Source: Dermatophilaceae bacterium Sec6.4
GTDB lineage: Bacteria > Actinomycetota > Actinomycetes > Actinomycetales > Dermatophilaceae
Direction of reading: 5' to 3'
NCBI GenBank assembly: GCA_039636865.1
Contig: CP144172.1
Location: 1,984,001 to 2,048,000 of the forward strand
DNA length: 64,000 nt
In this document: positions 25,811-35,189 of the stretch, piece after piece
How the letters are laid out: each line of letters begins with the position of its first letter
How positions within the stretch are numbered: position 1 is the stretch's first letter
Notes under the pieces: model-generated
Told to the model about the DNA's origin: nothing
Database searches by the model: none
Seen by the model: only the letters and a program-made list of their open reading frames with translations
Made by a program: the position numbers and the translations under genes

Positions 25811-26965
25811 TCAGAGCGTGCGGGCGATCAGCTCCTTCATGATCTCGTTGGTGCCGCCGTAGATCTTCTGTACCCGTGCTGCGGCATAGGCCCGCGCGAT
25901 GGGGTACTCCAGCATGTAGCCGTAGCCGCCGAAGATCTGCAGGCACTTGTCGATGACCTCGCACTGCTTCTGGGTGGCGTACCACTTGGCCATCGATGCT
26001 GAGGAGGCGTCTAGTTCACCTTTGAGGTGCTGCACGATGCAGTGGTCCACGAAGGTCCGCACAGCCCGCGCCTCGGTGGCGCACTCGGCGAGCACGAAGC
26101 GGGTGTTCTGGAACTGCATGAGGTTGCGGCCGAACGCCTCACGCTCTTTGGCGTAGGCCACAGTCTGCTCGACCGCGACCTCCATCCCCTTGGCCGCGGC
26201 GACCGCGATGATGAGTCGTTCCTGGGGTAGTTGCTCCATCAGTTGAGCAAATGCCTGGCCTTCTTCGCCACCGAGGAGGTTCGTGGTGGGGACGCGCATA
26301 TCGCCGAAGAAAAGCTCGCGGGTGTCCTGACCGGGCATCCCGATCTTCTCCAGTACCCGTCCGCGCTCGAAACCCGGTAGATCATCGGTCTCGGCAACGA
26401 GTAGCGACAGGCCCTTGCCGCCGGCTTCGCCGGTGCGGACCACGACGATGATCAGGTTGGCGTGCGAACCGTTGGTGATGAACGTCTTCGAACCGTTGAC
26501 GACATAGTGGTCGCCGTCGAGTCGGGCCGAGGTCCGTAGGTTCTGCAGATCCGATCCGGCACCGGGCTCAGTCATCGCGATGGCTCCGACCAGCTCGCCG
26601 GAGACCAGGCCGGGCAGCCACCGCCGCTTCTGCTCCTCGGTACCGTAATTGGCGATGTAAGGCGCCACGATCGTGCTGTGCACGCTGTAACCGAAAGCGT
26701 CGTCGCAGGCCACGGCCTGCTCTTCCATCACGACGGCTTCGTGCGCGAAGGTGCCGCCGCCGCCGCCGTACTCCTCGGGTAGTCCGATACACAGCAACCC
26801 GGCCGATCCGGCGGCGTTCCAGAACTCGCGGTCCACCTGATGCTGCTGTGCCCACTTCGCGTGATGAGGCACCGACTCCTTGGTGAAGAAGGTGCGGGCC
26901 AGGTCGCGGATGTCGTCCAGGTCCTCGGTCATCCACGGGGAGCGGTAGGTGCTGGTCAGCTGCAT
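25811..26965 (-). CDS. Acyl-CoA dehydrogenase
   Basis: A 384-residue FAD enzyme that introduces the trans-2 double bond in acyl-CoA. Motifs are the FAD/substrate region IAMTEPGAGSDLQNLRTSA, GSKTFITNGSHANL, the helical segment QFQNTRFVLAECATEARA, and the C-terminal CLQIFGGYGYMLEYPIARAYAAARVQKIYGGTNEIM (quoted in pieces), which carries the arginine and GGTNEI adenine-binding elements. The catalytic Glu is likely the one in YGGTNEIM, as in short/medium chain enzymes. It is the last gene of the fad operon; its ATG is one base after the stop of the CoA-transferase gene. Confidence 0.93.
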   Translation of the reverse strand: MQLTSTYRSPWMTEDLDDIRDLARTFFTKESVPHHAKWAQQHQVDREFWNAAGSAGLLCIGLPEEYGGGGGTFAHEAVVMEEQAVACDDAFGYSVHSTIVAPYIANYGTEEQKRRWLPGLVSGELVGAIAMTEPGAGSDLQNLRTSARLDGDHYVVNGSKTFITNGSHANLIIVVVRTGEAGGKGLSLLVAETDDLPGFERGRVLEKIGMPGQDTRELFFGDMRVPTTNLLGGEEGQAFAQLMEQLPQERLIIAVAAAKGMEVAVEQTVAYAKEREAFGRNLMQFQNTRFVLAECATEARAVRTFVDHCIVQHLKGELDASSASMAKWYATQKQCEVIDKCLQIFGGYGYMLEYPIARAYAAARVQKIYGGTNEIMKELIARTL

Positions 26966-26966
26966 G

Positions 26967-27869
26967 TCAGGCCTTTTCGTCTCGTTGTGCGTTGTCCTGG
27001 TGCGCGTTGCGTGTCATGGGGCTGCCCGGTGTTCTGACGGCGGCGATCGGCAATCCGTGCTCTTTGCCCCAGGCTTCCCACTCCTCGGCGGTGCGCGCCT
27101 TAAAGGCCGCCGCGAGATCGGCGCGACTGCCCTCGACCCCGAGCCGTGCGGTCAGACCCGCCCAGAAGTGCGCTTCGAGAGCCGCGACGGCGATGAATCC
27201 CCGTGCGGTGTCGTAGATCCCGTAGGCGGGCAGGGTGCCATTGAGGAACCCTTCCGGCCCGGTCATCCCATGTGCTGCAGGCTGCGCCATCGCCAGTGCG
27301 ACATCGCTCAACGCAACCTCACGGTGCACTCCCTCGCCGGTGCGTGCCGTGTGCAGCAGCGCCGCCAGACCGTCTGCGACGGCGCGCTCGGCCCCCGCGA
27401 GATCAGCGACCAGGACGGTCGGCATGGCCGGTGGGCTCAAGGTACCGACCGCAGCCTGATAGGTCAGGTCGTGCCCGGCGATCTCGGCGTCTGCGCCGGG
27501 GTGGCCGACGATGGAGACCTGACACAACGCGGGCAGCCTGGCATGCACGGTGGTCCAGTCCAGCCCGAGACGGGCCAGCGCTGACGGGCGGCTGGAGGTG
27601 ACCATCAGGTCGGTCTCCTCCAGCAGCGTCCACAACGGCGCAAGGTCCGCCTTGAGATCGAGCTGTACGACGCGCTGCCCGGCCACCAGTTGTCGGTAAT
27701 AGGCATCCGCGCCGAACTCCAACGGGTCGCCGCTGGGTGGCTCAACCTTGGTGACCGTGGCCCCGAGGGCGTGCAGCCGTGCTGCGGCGGCCGGACCGGG
27801 CAGGTTGACCGCTAGGCTCACCACCCGCACGCCGACCAGCGGCAGCTCGCTCACTGCAGAATCCAGCAC
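26967..27869 (-). CDS. CaiB/BaiF-family CoA-transferase (short)
   Basis: A 300-residue member of the family III CoA-transferase/alpha-methylacyl-CoA racemase group. The start is GTG 27869, two bases after the fadB stop. Motifs are VVSLAVNLPGPAAAARLHAL, VTKVEPPSGDPL and the catalytic-Asp region IAGHDLTYQAAVG. Family members are usually 360-400 residues; here the C-terminal lobe is shorter, ending in AHFWAGLTARLG and EWEAWGKEHGLPIAAV. In this operon an alpha-methylacyl-CoA racemase role in branched fatty-acid degradation is plausible, but substrate cannot be told. Confidence 0.83.
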   Translation of the reverse strand: MLDSAVSELPLVGVRVVSLAVNLPGPAAAARLHALGATVTKVEPPSGDPLEFGADAYYRQLVAGQRVVQLDLKADLAPLWTLLEETDLMVTSSRPSALARLGLDWTTVHARLPALCQVSIVGHPGADAEIAGHDLTYQAAVGTLSPPAMPTVLVADLAGAERAVADGLAALLHTARTGEGVHREVALSDVALAMAQPAAHGMTGPEGFLNGTLPAYGIYDTARGFIAVAALEAHFWAGLTARLGVEGSRADLAAAFKARTAEEWEAWGKEHGLPIAAVRTPGSPMTRNAHQDNAQRDEKA

Positions 27870-27871
27870 TG

Positions 27872-30067
27872 TCAGAAGCTCGTGCCGGACTCGGCCTTCG
27901 CCACCAGCCAGGCGCTCGGTTCGAAGCGGGGGCCGTACGCGGCAGCCAACTCGCGGGCGCGGGTGACGAACCCACCGAGCCCACCGGCATACCCCTGCAT
28001 GAACTGGACGGTGCCGCCGTACAGAGGCGGGTAACCGATGCCGAAGATCGAGCCGACATTGGCTGCTGCTGCCGACTCGATGACGCCTTCTTCGAAACAC
28101 GCGGCCGTCTCCAGCGCCATCGCGAACAGGTAACGGTCCTGGATGTCGAGCATCGGCACTGATGCGGCTGCCTTCGTGAAGTGCTCGCGCACACCCGGCC
28201 ACAACTTCTTAGGACCGTCGGCGGGGTAGTCGTAGAAACCGGCCCCGGCGGCGCGCCCCTTGCGGCCGAACTCGCTGACCATCCGATCGATGACGTCGCT
28301 GCCCGGCTGGGCCGGCAACTCGGTGCCTGCCTGCGCGGCGGCCTTCTCCGCTTCGCCCCGGATGTGCTGGGTCAGGCTCAGGGAGACCTCGTCGAGCATC
28401 GCGAGCGGCGGCGCGGGGAAGCCGGCCATCGTTGCGCCCCGCTCGATGGTCGCCGGGTCCACACCTTCTCCGACGAGCGCGACGCCTTCGAGGATGAGGG
28501 TGCCGAAGACACGGCTCGTGTAGAAACCGCGTGCGTCGTTGACGACGATCGGGATCTTGCCGATCTGCTGCACCAGGTCAACGGCGCGAGCGAGTGCGTC
28601 GTCCGAGGTCCGTTTGCCGCGGATGATCTCCACGAGCTTCATCTTGTCGACGGGGGAGAAGAAGTGCAGTCCGACGAAATCGTCGGGGCGCGTGACATTC
28701 TCGGCCAGTGAGGTGATCGGCAGCGTGGAGGTGTTGGAGCACAACAGCGCCTTGTCATCCAGCACGGTCAACGCTTCATTGAAGACCTTTACTTTGAGGT
28801 CGGCGTCTTCGAAGACGGCCTCGATGACTGCGTCGCACCCCGTCAGGTCGCTCGCCTGGTCGGTCGGGGTGATGCGCGCGAGGATAGCGTCGCGGGCCTC
28901 GGGAGTCAGCTGACCCCGCGTCACCTTCTTGGCCAGTAACCGGTCGCTGTACGCCTTACCCTTCTCAGCTCCCACGGCGGACACGTCCTTCAGCACGACG
29001 TCGATGCCGCGGGTGGCGCAGGCGTAGGCAATGCCGGCGCCCATCATCCCCGCGCCGAGGATACCGACGCGTGCGACCTTGGAGGTTCTGAAGCCCTGCG
29101 GCCGCAACGACCCGGAGGAGATCTCCTGCATGTCGAAGAAGAACGCCTGAATCATGTTCTTTGCCGTTTGACCGGTGGCCAGCGAGGTCAGGTAGCGCGA
29201 CTCGATGCGGCTCGCGGTGTCGACATCGACCTGCGCACCTTCGACCGCTGCGGACAGGATGGCGCGCGGCGCGGGGTAGGCCGCGCCCTTGAGCTGCTTG
29301 CGCAGATTTGCCGGGAATGCGGGCAGGAACTGCGCGAGCTTGGGGCTGCTGGGTGTGCCACCGGGTAGCCGGTATCCGGGGCGGTCCCACGGCTGGCTGG
29401 CCGCCTGGGCGTTGTCCTTGTTCGCGAGCACCCAGGCGTGGGCGGCCGGGAGCAACTCGTCGTTGGTCGCGACGATCTCGTCGATGAATCCTTTCTCGGC
29501 GGCCTGCGCAGGGCCACGCTGCTGACCCTGCAGCAACCAGTCCATCAACGCACTCTGCAGACCGAGCATTCGTACACTGCGTGTCACACCGCCACCTCCG
29601 GGCAGCAGACCGAGGGTGACCTCCGGAAAGCCGAACTTGGCTTTGGGGTTGTCGACCGCAATGCGGTGGTGGGCCGCCAGCGCGATCTCCAGGCCGCCGC
29701 CCAGTGCGGTGCCGTTCAACGCAGCCACGACGGGCTTGCCGATCCGTTCCAGGCGCCGCAGCTGGGACTTCATCGTCTCGACCTGCTCGAAGAACTGAGC
29801 TGCGTCCTCAGGCTGTACCGACTGCAGTGCCGTCAGGTTGCCGCCGGCGAAGAAGGTCTTCTTCGCACTGGCGAGGATGACCCCAGACAACTCGCCTGCT
29901 GTCGCCTCGGCTTCGAGCCGATCGACCGCCGCCGCCATACCTTCGGCGTACCGGTCGTTCATCGTGTTGGCGCTGGACTGCGGGTCGTCGAGCAGCAGGG
30001 TCACGACGCCATCGGAGTCCCGGGAGTAGCGAACGGCAGAGGTCTGTTCAGTATCTGTGGTGGTCAT
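27872..30067 (-). CDS. fadB: Bifunctional enoyl-CoA hydratase / 3-hydroxyacyl-CoA dehydrogenase
   Basis: A 731-residue two-enzyme protein covering the second and third steps of beta-oxidation. The hydratase half (1-~300) has the oxyanion pieces FFAGGNLTAL and NGTALGGGLEIALAAHHRIA, and the catalytic Glu region FGFPEVTLGLLPGGGG. The dehydrogenase half begins with the NAD fold VARVGILGAGMMGAGIAYACA, followed by CSNTSTLPIT, FVGLHFFSPVDKMKLVEII and a C-terminal helical part. The order matches FadJ/FadB-type alpha subunits. It follows fadA by 45 bp. No frameshift was seen. Confidence 0.94.
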   Translation of the reverse strand: MTTTDTEQTSAVRYSRDSDGVVTLLLDDPQSSANTMNDRYAEGMAAAVDRLEAEATAGELSGVILASAKKTFFAGGNLTALQSVQPEDAAQFFEQVETMKSQLRRLERIGKPVVAALNGTALGGGLEIALAAHHRIAVDNPKAKFGFPEVTLGLLPGGGGVTRSVRMLGLQSALMDWLLQGQQRGPAQAAEKGFIDEIVATNDELLPAAHAWVLANKDNAQAASQPWDRPGYRLPGGTPSSPKLAQFLPAFPANLRKQLKGAAYPAPRAILSAAVEGAQVDVDTASRIESRYLTSLATGQTAKNMIQAFFFDMQEISSGSLRPQGFRTSKVARVGILGAGMMGAGIAYACATRGIDVVLKDVSAVGAEKGKAYSDRLLAKKVTRGQLTPEARDAILARITPTDQASDLTGCDAVIEAVFEDADLKVKVFNEALTVLDDKALLCSNTSTLPITSLAENVTRPDDFVGLHFFSPVDKMKLVEIIRGKRTSDDALARAVDLVQQIGKIPIVVNDARGFYTSRVFGTLILEGVALVGEGVDPATIERGATMAGFPAPPLAMLDEVSLSLTQHIRGEAEKAAAQAGTELPAQPGSDVIDRMVSEFGRKGRAAGAGFYDYPADGPKKLWPGVREHFTKAAASVPMLDIQDRYLFAMALETAACFEEGVIESAAAANVGSIFGIGYPPLYGGTVQFMQGYAGGLGGFVTRARELAAAYGPRFEPSAWLVAKAESGTSF

Positions 30068-30112
30068 CGTCGAGAGTCCTTGATGTCGGTGTGGTGAGGG
30101 CAGCGCTGCTGG

Positions 30113-31333
30113 TCAGATGCGTTCGATGATGGTGGCAATTCCCATGCCGCCGCCGACGCACAGCGATGCCAGGCCCAGGTGCAGGTCGCGGCGTTCGAGC
30201 TCGTCGATCAGTGTTCCGAGGATCATCGCGCCGGTCGCGCCCAGCGGGTGCCCCATGGCGATGGCACCACCGTTGACGTTGACCCGGTCGTGACTCACCT
30301 TGAGGTCGCGCATGAAGCGCATCGGCACTGCGGCGAAGGCTTCGTTGATCTCGAACAGGTCGATGTCGGAGGCGCTCAGGCCGGCTCTGGCGAGCGCTTT
30401 GAGCGCTGCCGGCGTGGGGCCGGTGAGCATGATGGTCGGGTCGGCGCCGCTGACGGCGACGGCGAGCACCCGGGCGCGCGGTCGGAGACCCAACTCGCGG
30501 CCTATCGCGTCGGTACCGATCAGCGTCAGTGCGGCGCCGTCGACGATGCCGGAGGAGTTGCCCGCGTGGTGCACGTGGTTGATCTCGTCGACCCAGTGGT
30601 ACTTCTCGAGGGCGACCGAGTCGAAGCCACCGAGGTCACCGATGTCCTTGAAGGATGGCTTCAGACCGGCAAGAGACTCCACGGAGGTACCGGGACGGAT
30701 GGTCTCGTCGTGGTCCAGGACTGTCAGGCCGTTGCGGTCGGCGACGGGGATGACCGAGCCCTTGAAATATCCGGACTGCTCGGCGTGGGCCGCGCGGGCG
30801 TGCGACTCAGTGGCGTACGCATCGACGTCGGTGCGGGAGAAGCCCTCGATGGTGGCGATGAGGTCGGCGCCGATGCCCTGCGGGACGAAGTCGGTGGTGA
30901 GTGCGGTGGCGGGATCCATGGCCCACGCGCCGCCGTCCGAGGCCATCGGCACGCGTGACATCGACTCGACGCCACCAGCAAGGATGAGGTCTTCGAAGCC
31001 GGAGCGGACCCGGCCGGCCGCCTGGTTGACGGCCTCCAGCCCGGATGCGCAGAACCTGTTGAGCTGTACCCCGGCGACGGTGTCGGGCAGACCGGCCGCC
31101 AGCGCGGCTGTCTTCGCGATATCCGAGCCCTGGTCGCCGACCGGGCTCACGACGCCGAGGACCAGGTCGTCGATGCGGTCCACATCCAGTTCAGGGTTGC
31201 GCTTACGCAGCTCGTCGATGAGCCCGACGACGAGGTCGATCGGCTTGACCTCGTACAGCGAACCGGTCTTCTTACCGCGTCCGCGCGGCGTCCGGATGGC
31301 GTCGTAGACGATTGCCTGGGGGACTTCTGCCAT
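30113..31333 (-). CDS. fadA: Acetyl-CoA C-acyltransferase (thiolase)
   Basis: A 406-residue thiolase that cleaves 3-ketoacyl-CoA in the last step of beta-oxidation. I take ATG 31333, with AGGAG eight bases upstream; the longer frame runs through the operator palindrome and is not conserved. The nucleophilic Cys is in [16 protein letters not shown], the His in [15 protein letters not shown] and the second Cys in SLCVGGGMG. It is the first gene of the fadA-fadB-CoA transferase-dehydrogenase operon and divergent from the MerR gene. Confidence 0.95.
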   Translation of the reverse strand: MAEVPQAIVYDAIRTPRGRGKKTGSLYEVKPIDLVVGLIDELRKRNPELDVDRIDDLVLGVVSPVGDQGSDIAKTAALAAGLPDTVAGVQLNRFCASGLEAVNQAAGRVRSGFEDLILAGGVESMSRVPMASDGGAWAMDPATALTTDFVPQGIGADLIATIEGFSRTDVDAYATESHARAAHAEQSGYFKGSVIPVADRNGLTVLDHDETIRPGTSVESLAGLKPSFKDIGDLGGFDSVALEKYHWVDEINHVHHAGNSSGIVDGAALTLIGTDAIGRELGLRPRARVLAVAVSGADPTIMLTGPTPAALKALARAGLSASDIDLFEINEAFAAVPMRFMRDLKVSHDRVNVNGGAIAMGHPLGATGAMILGTLIDELERRDLHLGLASLCVGGGMGIATIIERI

Positions 31334-31408
31334 GGTCAAACTCCTGGTTCTGCTCCGTGGCTGATCGCAATGACGAGCAGCACGGGCGGCGTACATCGAC
31401 AGTTCTGA

Positions 31409-31443
31409 CCCTAACACTGACAGTGACACTGTCAGTGTTAGGG
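31409..31443. promoter_or_regulatory. Perfect 35-bp palindrome, candidate operator for the fad operon and MerR gene
   Basis: CCCTAACACTGACAGTG, a single central A, then its exact complement CACTGTCAGTGTTAGGG. It lies between the fadA start (31333) and the MerR start (31471). Within it ACTGACAGTG and CACTGTCAGT form nested dyads. MerR proteins bind such dyads between promoter elements, so this is the likely binding site for the adjacent regulator. Confidence 0.8.
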
Positions 31444-31470
31444 CGAGGGCGAATATGCAACCATTCCCCT

Positions 31471-32208
31471 ATGTCCGACCTACCCGCATTGGAGCTGACG
31501 CTCGATGAACTCGTCACGCGGTCGGGTTTTGCGGCCCGGACCATTCGCTTCTACACCGGCCGCGGAATGCTGCCGCAGCCGCAGCGACGTGGTCGGTCGG
31601 CGCTCTACACGGGTGATCATCTGGCGCGGCTGGAGTTGATGCGTGAGCTGCAGGCGCATGGGTTCACCCTCGCGGCGATCGAGAGCTACGTGAGCCGATT
31701 GCCGCCGGATGCCACCCCCGAGACGATCGCGCTGCACCGCACGCTACTAGCGCCATGGATGGCGGACCTGCCGGAGACGTTGACGCTCGGGGAGTTGCAG
31801 GGCAGGACGGGACGGGCGCTGAGCGCTGAGGATCTGTCGATGCTGCAGACCATGGGGATCGTGGTGCCCGAGGGCAGGACGCGGTACCGGGTCGCTGTCG
31901 CCCACCTTTCGATAGGCGTGTCGATGCTCGATCTAGGGATGCCGTTGTCGGCGGCGCTGGCGGCGCAGCAGATCTTCACAGCCCACGGCCGGGCCATTGC
32001 GCAGGAGTTGAGCGACGTGCTGCGCGACCAGGTGTGGCCGGCCTACAAAGAAGCGGGTATCCCGCCCGATGAGTTACGGCAGATCGTCGAGCGGTTCAAG
32101 CCACTCACGGTCGCCGCGCTGGTGACCTCGTATGAGTCGGCAGTCAACGAAACCAAGCGCGAGGTAGCGGCCCGCCGTACTGACGGCGATCGGCCCTCTC
32201 CTCTGTGA
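31471..32208 (+). CDS. MerR-family transcriptional regulator
   Basis: A 245-residue regulator. The N-terminal winged helix is TLDELVTRSGFAARTIRFYT followed by GRGMLPQPQRRGRSALYTGDHLARLELMREL (in part), the MerR signature, then a helix and a large C-terminal effector region (~100-245) with no cysteines, so a metal sensor is unlikely. I take ATG 31471; a longer frame crosses the palindrome. It is divergent from fadA and separated only by the 35-bp palindrome, so it probably controls the fatty-acid operon and itself, perhaps with an acyl-CoA ligand (inferred). Confidence 0.9.
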   Translation: MSDLPALELTLDELVTRSGFAARTIRFYTGRGMLPQPQRRGRSALYTGDHLARLELMRELQAHGFTLAAIESYVSRLPPDATPETIALHRTLLAPWMADLPETLTLGELQGRTGRALSAEDLSMLQTMGIVVPEGRTRYRVAVAHLSIGVSMLDLGMPLSAALAAQQIFTAHGRAIAQELSDVLRDQVWPAYKEAGIPPDELRQIVERFKPLTVAALVTSYESAVNETKREVAARRTDGDRPSPL

Positions 32209-32240
32209 CGAGCAAGTTCGGATCAGTTCTGAGAAGCCAA

Positions 32241-32510
32241 TCAAACCTTCACCTCCAGCGGGATGTCGCCGATGTTGCCCGTAACGCTGTGGCCCGACAA
32301 AAGCCCCTGCCACCACGGGTGCGCCTCGTCGGGTGCATCCAGGATGGCTACTTTCCATCCGTGGAACGCGATGACCGCGAGCCAGCCGAGACGCTTGTCG
32401 CTGTTGACCAAAGCGTGGTTGCGAACGATGGACCCTGTGAGAACTGCCACTTTCGGATCGTTCGTCAGATAGATAAGTCCTGACCAGCTCGGTCGATATC
32501 TGGTCGTCAC
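32241..32510 (-). CDS. Small hypothetical protein
   Basis: An 89-residue frame starting at GTG with GGAGG a little far upstream (about 14 bp). The composition is protein-like (VAVLTGSIVRNHALVNSD, GWLAVIAFHGWKVAILDAPD, GNIGDIPLEV), with alternating beta and turn segments, and third positions are GC-rich. No family recognised. It converges with the MerR gene and leaves ~165 bp to the aldo/keto reductase. It may be a real small protein or a chance frame. Confidence 0.45.
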   Translation of the reverse strand: MTTRYRPSWSGLIYLTNDPKVAVLTGSIVRNHALVNSDKRLGWLAVIAFHGWKVAILDAPDEAHPWWQGLLSGHSVTGNIGDIPLEVKV

Positions 32511-32677
32511 TTTCGGAGAGCCTCCGTGTCATGGCCATTAACCAGAGCCGTTACGCCACCAGAGTGCTCGCTGATCTGCAGCGACCCAGGCACAAACATC
32601 AGCCAGGTGGTTGCGGTGACCTCGGAATGGTCGGGCCACGGGTGGGCCCGCGGTGTGCGAGCCCACCCGTCAATCGG

Positions 32678-33538
32678 TCAGGCGGAGTCGCTGAGAGCCT
32701 TGAACTCGTCATCGGTGAGTTCGATCGCTGCGGCGGCGGTGTTGCTGTCGAGGTGATCGACGCTGGAGGTGCCGGGGATCGGCAGCATCACGGGGGAGCG
32801 CTTCAACAGCCACGCGAGGGCCAGCTGCGACGGGGTGGCACCGTGCTCCTTGGATGCGGCGGCCAGCGGGCCGTCTTCCTTGGAGAGCGCGCCGGTGGCC
32901 AGCGGGAACCACGGGATGAAGGCGATCTGCTCTGTGGTGCAGTGGTCCAGCAATTCTTCGGCATCGCGGTTGGCGAGGTTGTAGAGGTTCTGGACAGAGA
33001 CGATCGTGGCAGTCTTCTGGGCCTCCTTGAGGTCAGCGACGCCGATCTCAGACAGACCGATGTGGCGAATTTTGCCCTCGTCCTGCAACTGCCTCAGCTC
33101 GCCGACCTGGTCCGCGACGGGGTAGGCCGGGTCGATGCGGTGCAACTGGAAAAGGTCGATGCGCTCCAGGCCGAGTCGGCGAAGGCTCATCTCGACCTCC
33201 TGGCGCAGGTACGCGGGCTGGCCGAGCGGAGTCCACACGCCCGGGCCCTGACGGGTCAGACCGGCCTTGGTGGCAACGACGACATCGTCGGCGTACGGGT
33301 GCAGTGCCTCGCGAAGGAGGTCTTCGGCCACATACGGGCCGTACGAGTCGGCGGTGTCGAACAAAGTAATGCCGAGCTCGACGGCGCGGCGCAACACGGC
33401 GATGGCCTGGTCGCGGTCCTTCGGCGGCCCCCACACACCTTTCCCAGGCAGTTGCATCGTGCCGTAGCCGAGGCGCACGACGGGCAGGTCGCCACCGAGT
33501 TGGAAGGTGCCGGACTGGGAAGCCTGGGGTTTGGTCAC
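32678..33538 (-). CDS. Aldo/keto reductase
   Basis: A 286-residue NADPH-dependent oxidoreductase with a TIM-barrel fold. The catalytic tetrad is visible: Asp in ITLFDTADSYGPY, its Tyr four residues on, Lys in VVVATKAGL, and His in LFQLHRIDP. The cofactor site near the C terminus reads LPIPGTSSVDHLDSN. The length and sequence fit the AKR group of general carbonyl reductases, with substrate unknown. It is a single gene, followed on the other strand by tRNA-Val. Confidence 0.92.
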   Translation of the reverse strand: MTKPQASQSGTFQLGGDLPVVRLGYGTMQLPGKGVWGPPKDRDQAIAVLRRAVELGITLFDTADSYGPYVAEDLLREALHPYADDVVVATKAGLTRQGPGVWTPLGQPAYLRQEVEMSLRRLGLERIDLFQLHRIDPAYPVADQVGELRQLQDEGKIRHIGLSEIGVADLKEAQKTATIVSVQNLYNLANRDAEELLDHCTTEQIAFIPWFPLATGALSKEDGPLAAASKEHGATPSQLALAWLLKRSPVMLPIPGTSSVDHLDSNTAAAAIELTDDEFKALSDSA

Positions 33539-33688
33539 AGAAGATCTCCTTAGTGAAGCGATGTGTCTGACGTGTGGTGCAAGACAGTGGGGCGCTCAGA
33601 CATTCCCGGGCCACTGGTCGATTCGCGGTCGAGCACACGTCCGGGCTATCCTTCCCGACGCCGCACTGAGTCGTTTTGGGTGCGTCCT

Positions 33689-33762
33689 GGACGTGTAGCT
33701 CAGCTGGTTAGAGCGCTCGCCTCACACGCGAGAGGTCAGGGGTTCGAGTCCCTTCACGTCCA
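33689..33762 (+). tRNA. tRNA-Val (anticodon CAC)
   Basis: The acceptor stem GGACGTG pairs with CACGTCC, plus discriminator A. The D arm has GCTCAGCTGGTTAGAGC. The anticodon stem CTCGC/GCGAG encloses loop CTCACAC, giving anticodon CAC (Val, codon GUG). The T arm is GGTTCGAGTCC. CCA is not fully encoded. It is the left border of the mobile-element island, as is usual for tRNA integration sites. Confidence 0.95.
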
Positions 33763-33773
33763 CCCATAAAAAC

Positions 33774-33807
33774 AGCCTCTGACCTGCGACTCTGCAGGGC
33801 AGGGGCT
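33774..33807 (+). terminator. Terminator after tRNA-Val
   Basis: An inverted repeat AGCCTCTGACCTGC / GCAGGGCAGGGGCT with two non-Watson-Crick positions and a 6-nt loop, 11 bp after the tRNA. Confidence 0.65.
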
Positions 33808-34375
33808 AATAGCATGCGGAGCGTGTCGGATACGTGTCGGATGGCGGACGGAATTGCCTCGACCTGATCGGCTGCTCAGTGCGAGGCCGGTCTTACGACT
33901 TCACCATCGTCCGCTAGCGCGGGACGGCCTGGACGATCGGAGAATGCCTGTTCAGGTCTGGTGCGAGCGTCCGAACTGGGTTGATCGTCAGCGTCGTCGA
34001 GGTATCGACATCACGACTGTTCATCCGGGCACGGCCAGGGGTCACCCGAGCCGTTGGGACTCGATGGTGGCTGAACAGGGTTGAGCCAGCGGCCCCGTGC
34101 GTGATCAACAGCGAAGGTATCTCTCGGTTTCTCCGCTGAGGTGCGAGTGGTGATCGACGGCGAACTGACCGAGGGTGACGTTCATGGTCTCGTCGAGTGG
34201 CCAGGGGCGCACACCGCGGCTGAATACGGCATTTCCGGAAGGATTGCCTGCTGGTCACGAGGTCATCCACCGTCAGGATTTTGCTCGGTCACCGCACGGC
34301 GGCGGGCTCAAAAGCCCTGTGAGTAGGTCTGATAGCAGTCTGGCCAGTCGCGCTCAAAGTGGCGAGGAAATCTAT
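33808..34375. other. Decayed island DNA, no recognisable gene
   Basis: About 570 bp just inside the tRNA border. All frames are short or have improbable composition. I looked here for a tyrosine integrase and did not find one. Confidence 0.5.
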
Positions 34376-34570
34376 TTACGCGGTTGGGATCCGAACCATG
34401 AGCTTGTCAACGTCTTCGGGTTTGACGCGGAGCACTCGGGGTCCGCATCGGTAGGCGGGAAGATTTCCTGTAGCGATGCGGCGTCGAATGGTTCGGGCGC
34501 TGAGGCCGGTGCGTTCGGCTGCTTCGGCGAGGGATTCGTACTGGCGTCGGGTGGTGGCGAGAGTTGTCAT
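34376..34570 (-). CDS. Excisionase-like helix-turn-helix protein
   Basis: A 64-residue protein with a MerR/AlpA-type winged helix: YESLAEAAERTGLSARTIRR, RIATGNLPAYRCGPRVLRVK and PEDVDKLMV. This is the usual layout of excisionase-family or helper DNA-binding proteins of integrative elements. I take ATG 34570, which has AGGACC six bases upstream; the 38-codon extension is not needed. It sits ~600 bp from tRNA-Val, supporting an integrated element whose integrase has been lost. Confidence 0.8.
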   Translation of the reverse strand: MTTLATTRRQYESLAEAAERTGLSARTIRRRIATGNLPAYRCGPRVLRVKPEDVDKLMVRIPTA

Positions 34571-35189
34571 AAGAGGTCCTTTTCTGATCTTCGCTGAAGG
34601 CATGCTCCCGGTTGTGCGAAAGGGAGACTTGCCGTTGGTGGTCGATGTCGGCTGCCGGTTCACTGTTTTCTTCCAAGTCGACATTTATCAGGTAGTCGGG
34701 GTGGGCCTGCTTGTCGCGAGTGTGGTCGCCGTTTGCCGGGGCCGTACGAGGTTCGCCGAGCAGTTCGGACTTGGAACGTTCTCCGTCGCCACGCATCGAC
34801 GAAGAAGCGCATGACCGCTGTCGGGGTGGCGCAGCCTTCTGAGGTACAGCAAATGCCACGGTGAGCGAGCCGAAGTTACGGCGAGGGTCACCCCACCAAT
34901 GTGCGCCGTCATCTAGTCTCGAGTCCGAGCACGTCGTCGCGTTTGGTCTCAAGAATGACGATGCTGTCGGTGAGGCTGGCCAGCGATTCAGAATCGGCAC
35001 CGTCTGACGTGGCTTCACGGAGTTGGGACTTTATGGTGTGGATTACACGGTCTACAACGGCAGACCCCGGTTGCTCCTCGTCGTCAGTCGTTGCAACTCC
35101 CTGATGCGTCCGATTGACCTCCGTGGGCAATCACGCTGGTGACCGGGTGACAACCCCATAGCTCTCGCCCGATCAACCTCGAAGGGATT
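34571..35189. other. Degenerate region in the island
   Basis: About 620 bp with no confident gene. A 73-codon minus-strand frame (34909-35130; VVDRVIHTIKSQLREATSDG) has protein-like composition but no recognised family and may be a fragment. Confidence 0.4.

Noticed and set aside
33808..34375. A tyrosine integrase remnant next to tRNA-Val
   Set aside because: No R-H-R-Y-like motif could be read in any frame; only the excisionase-like gene remains.
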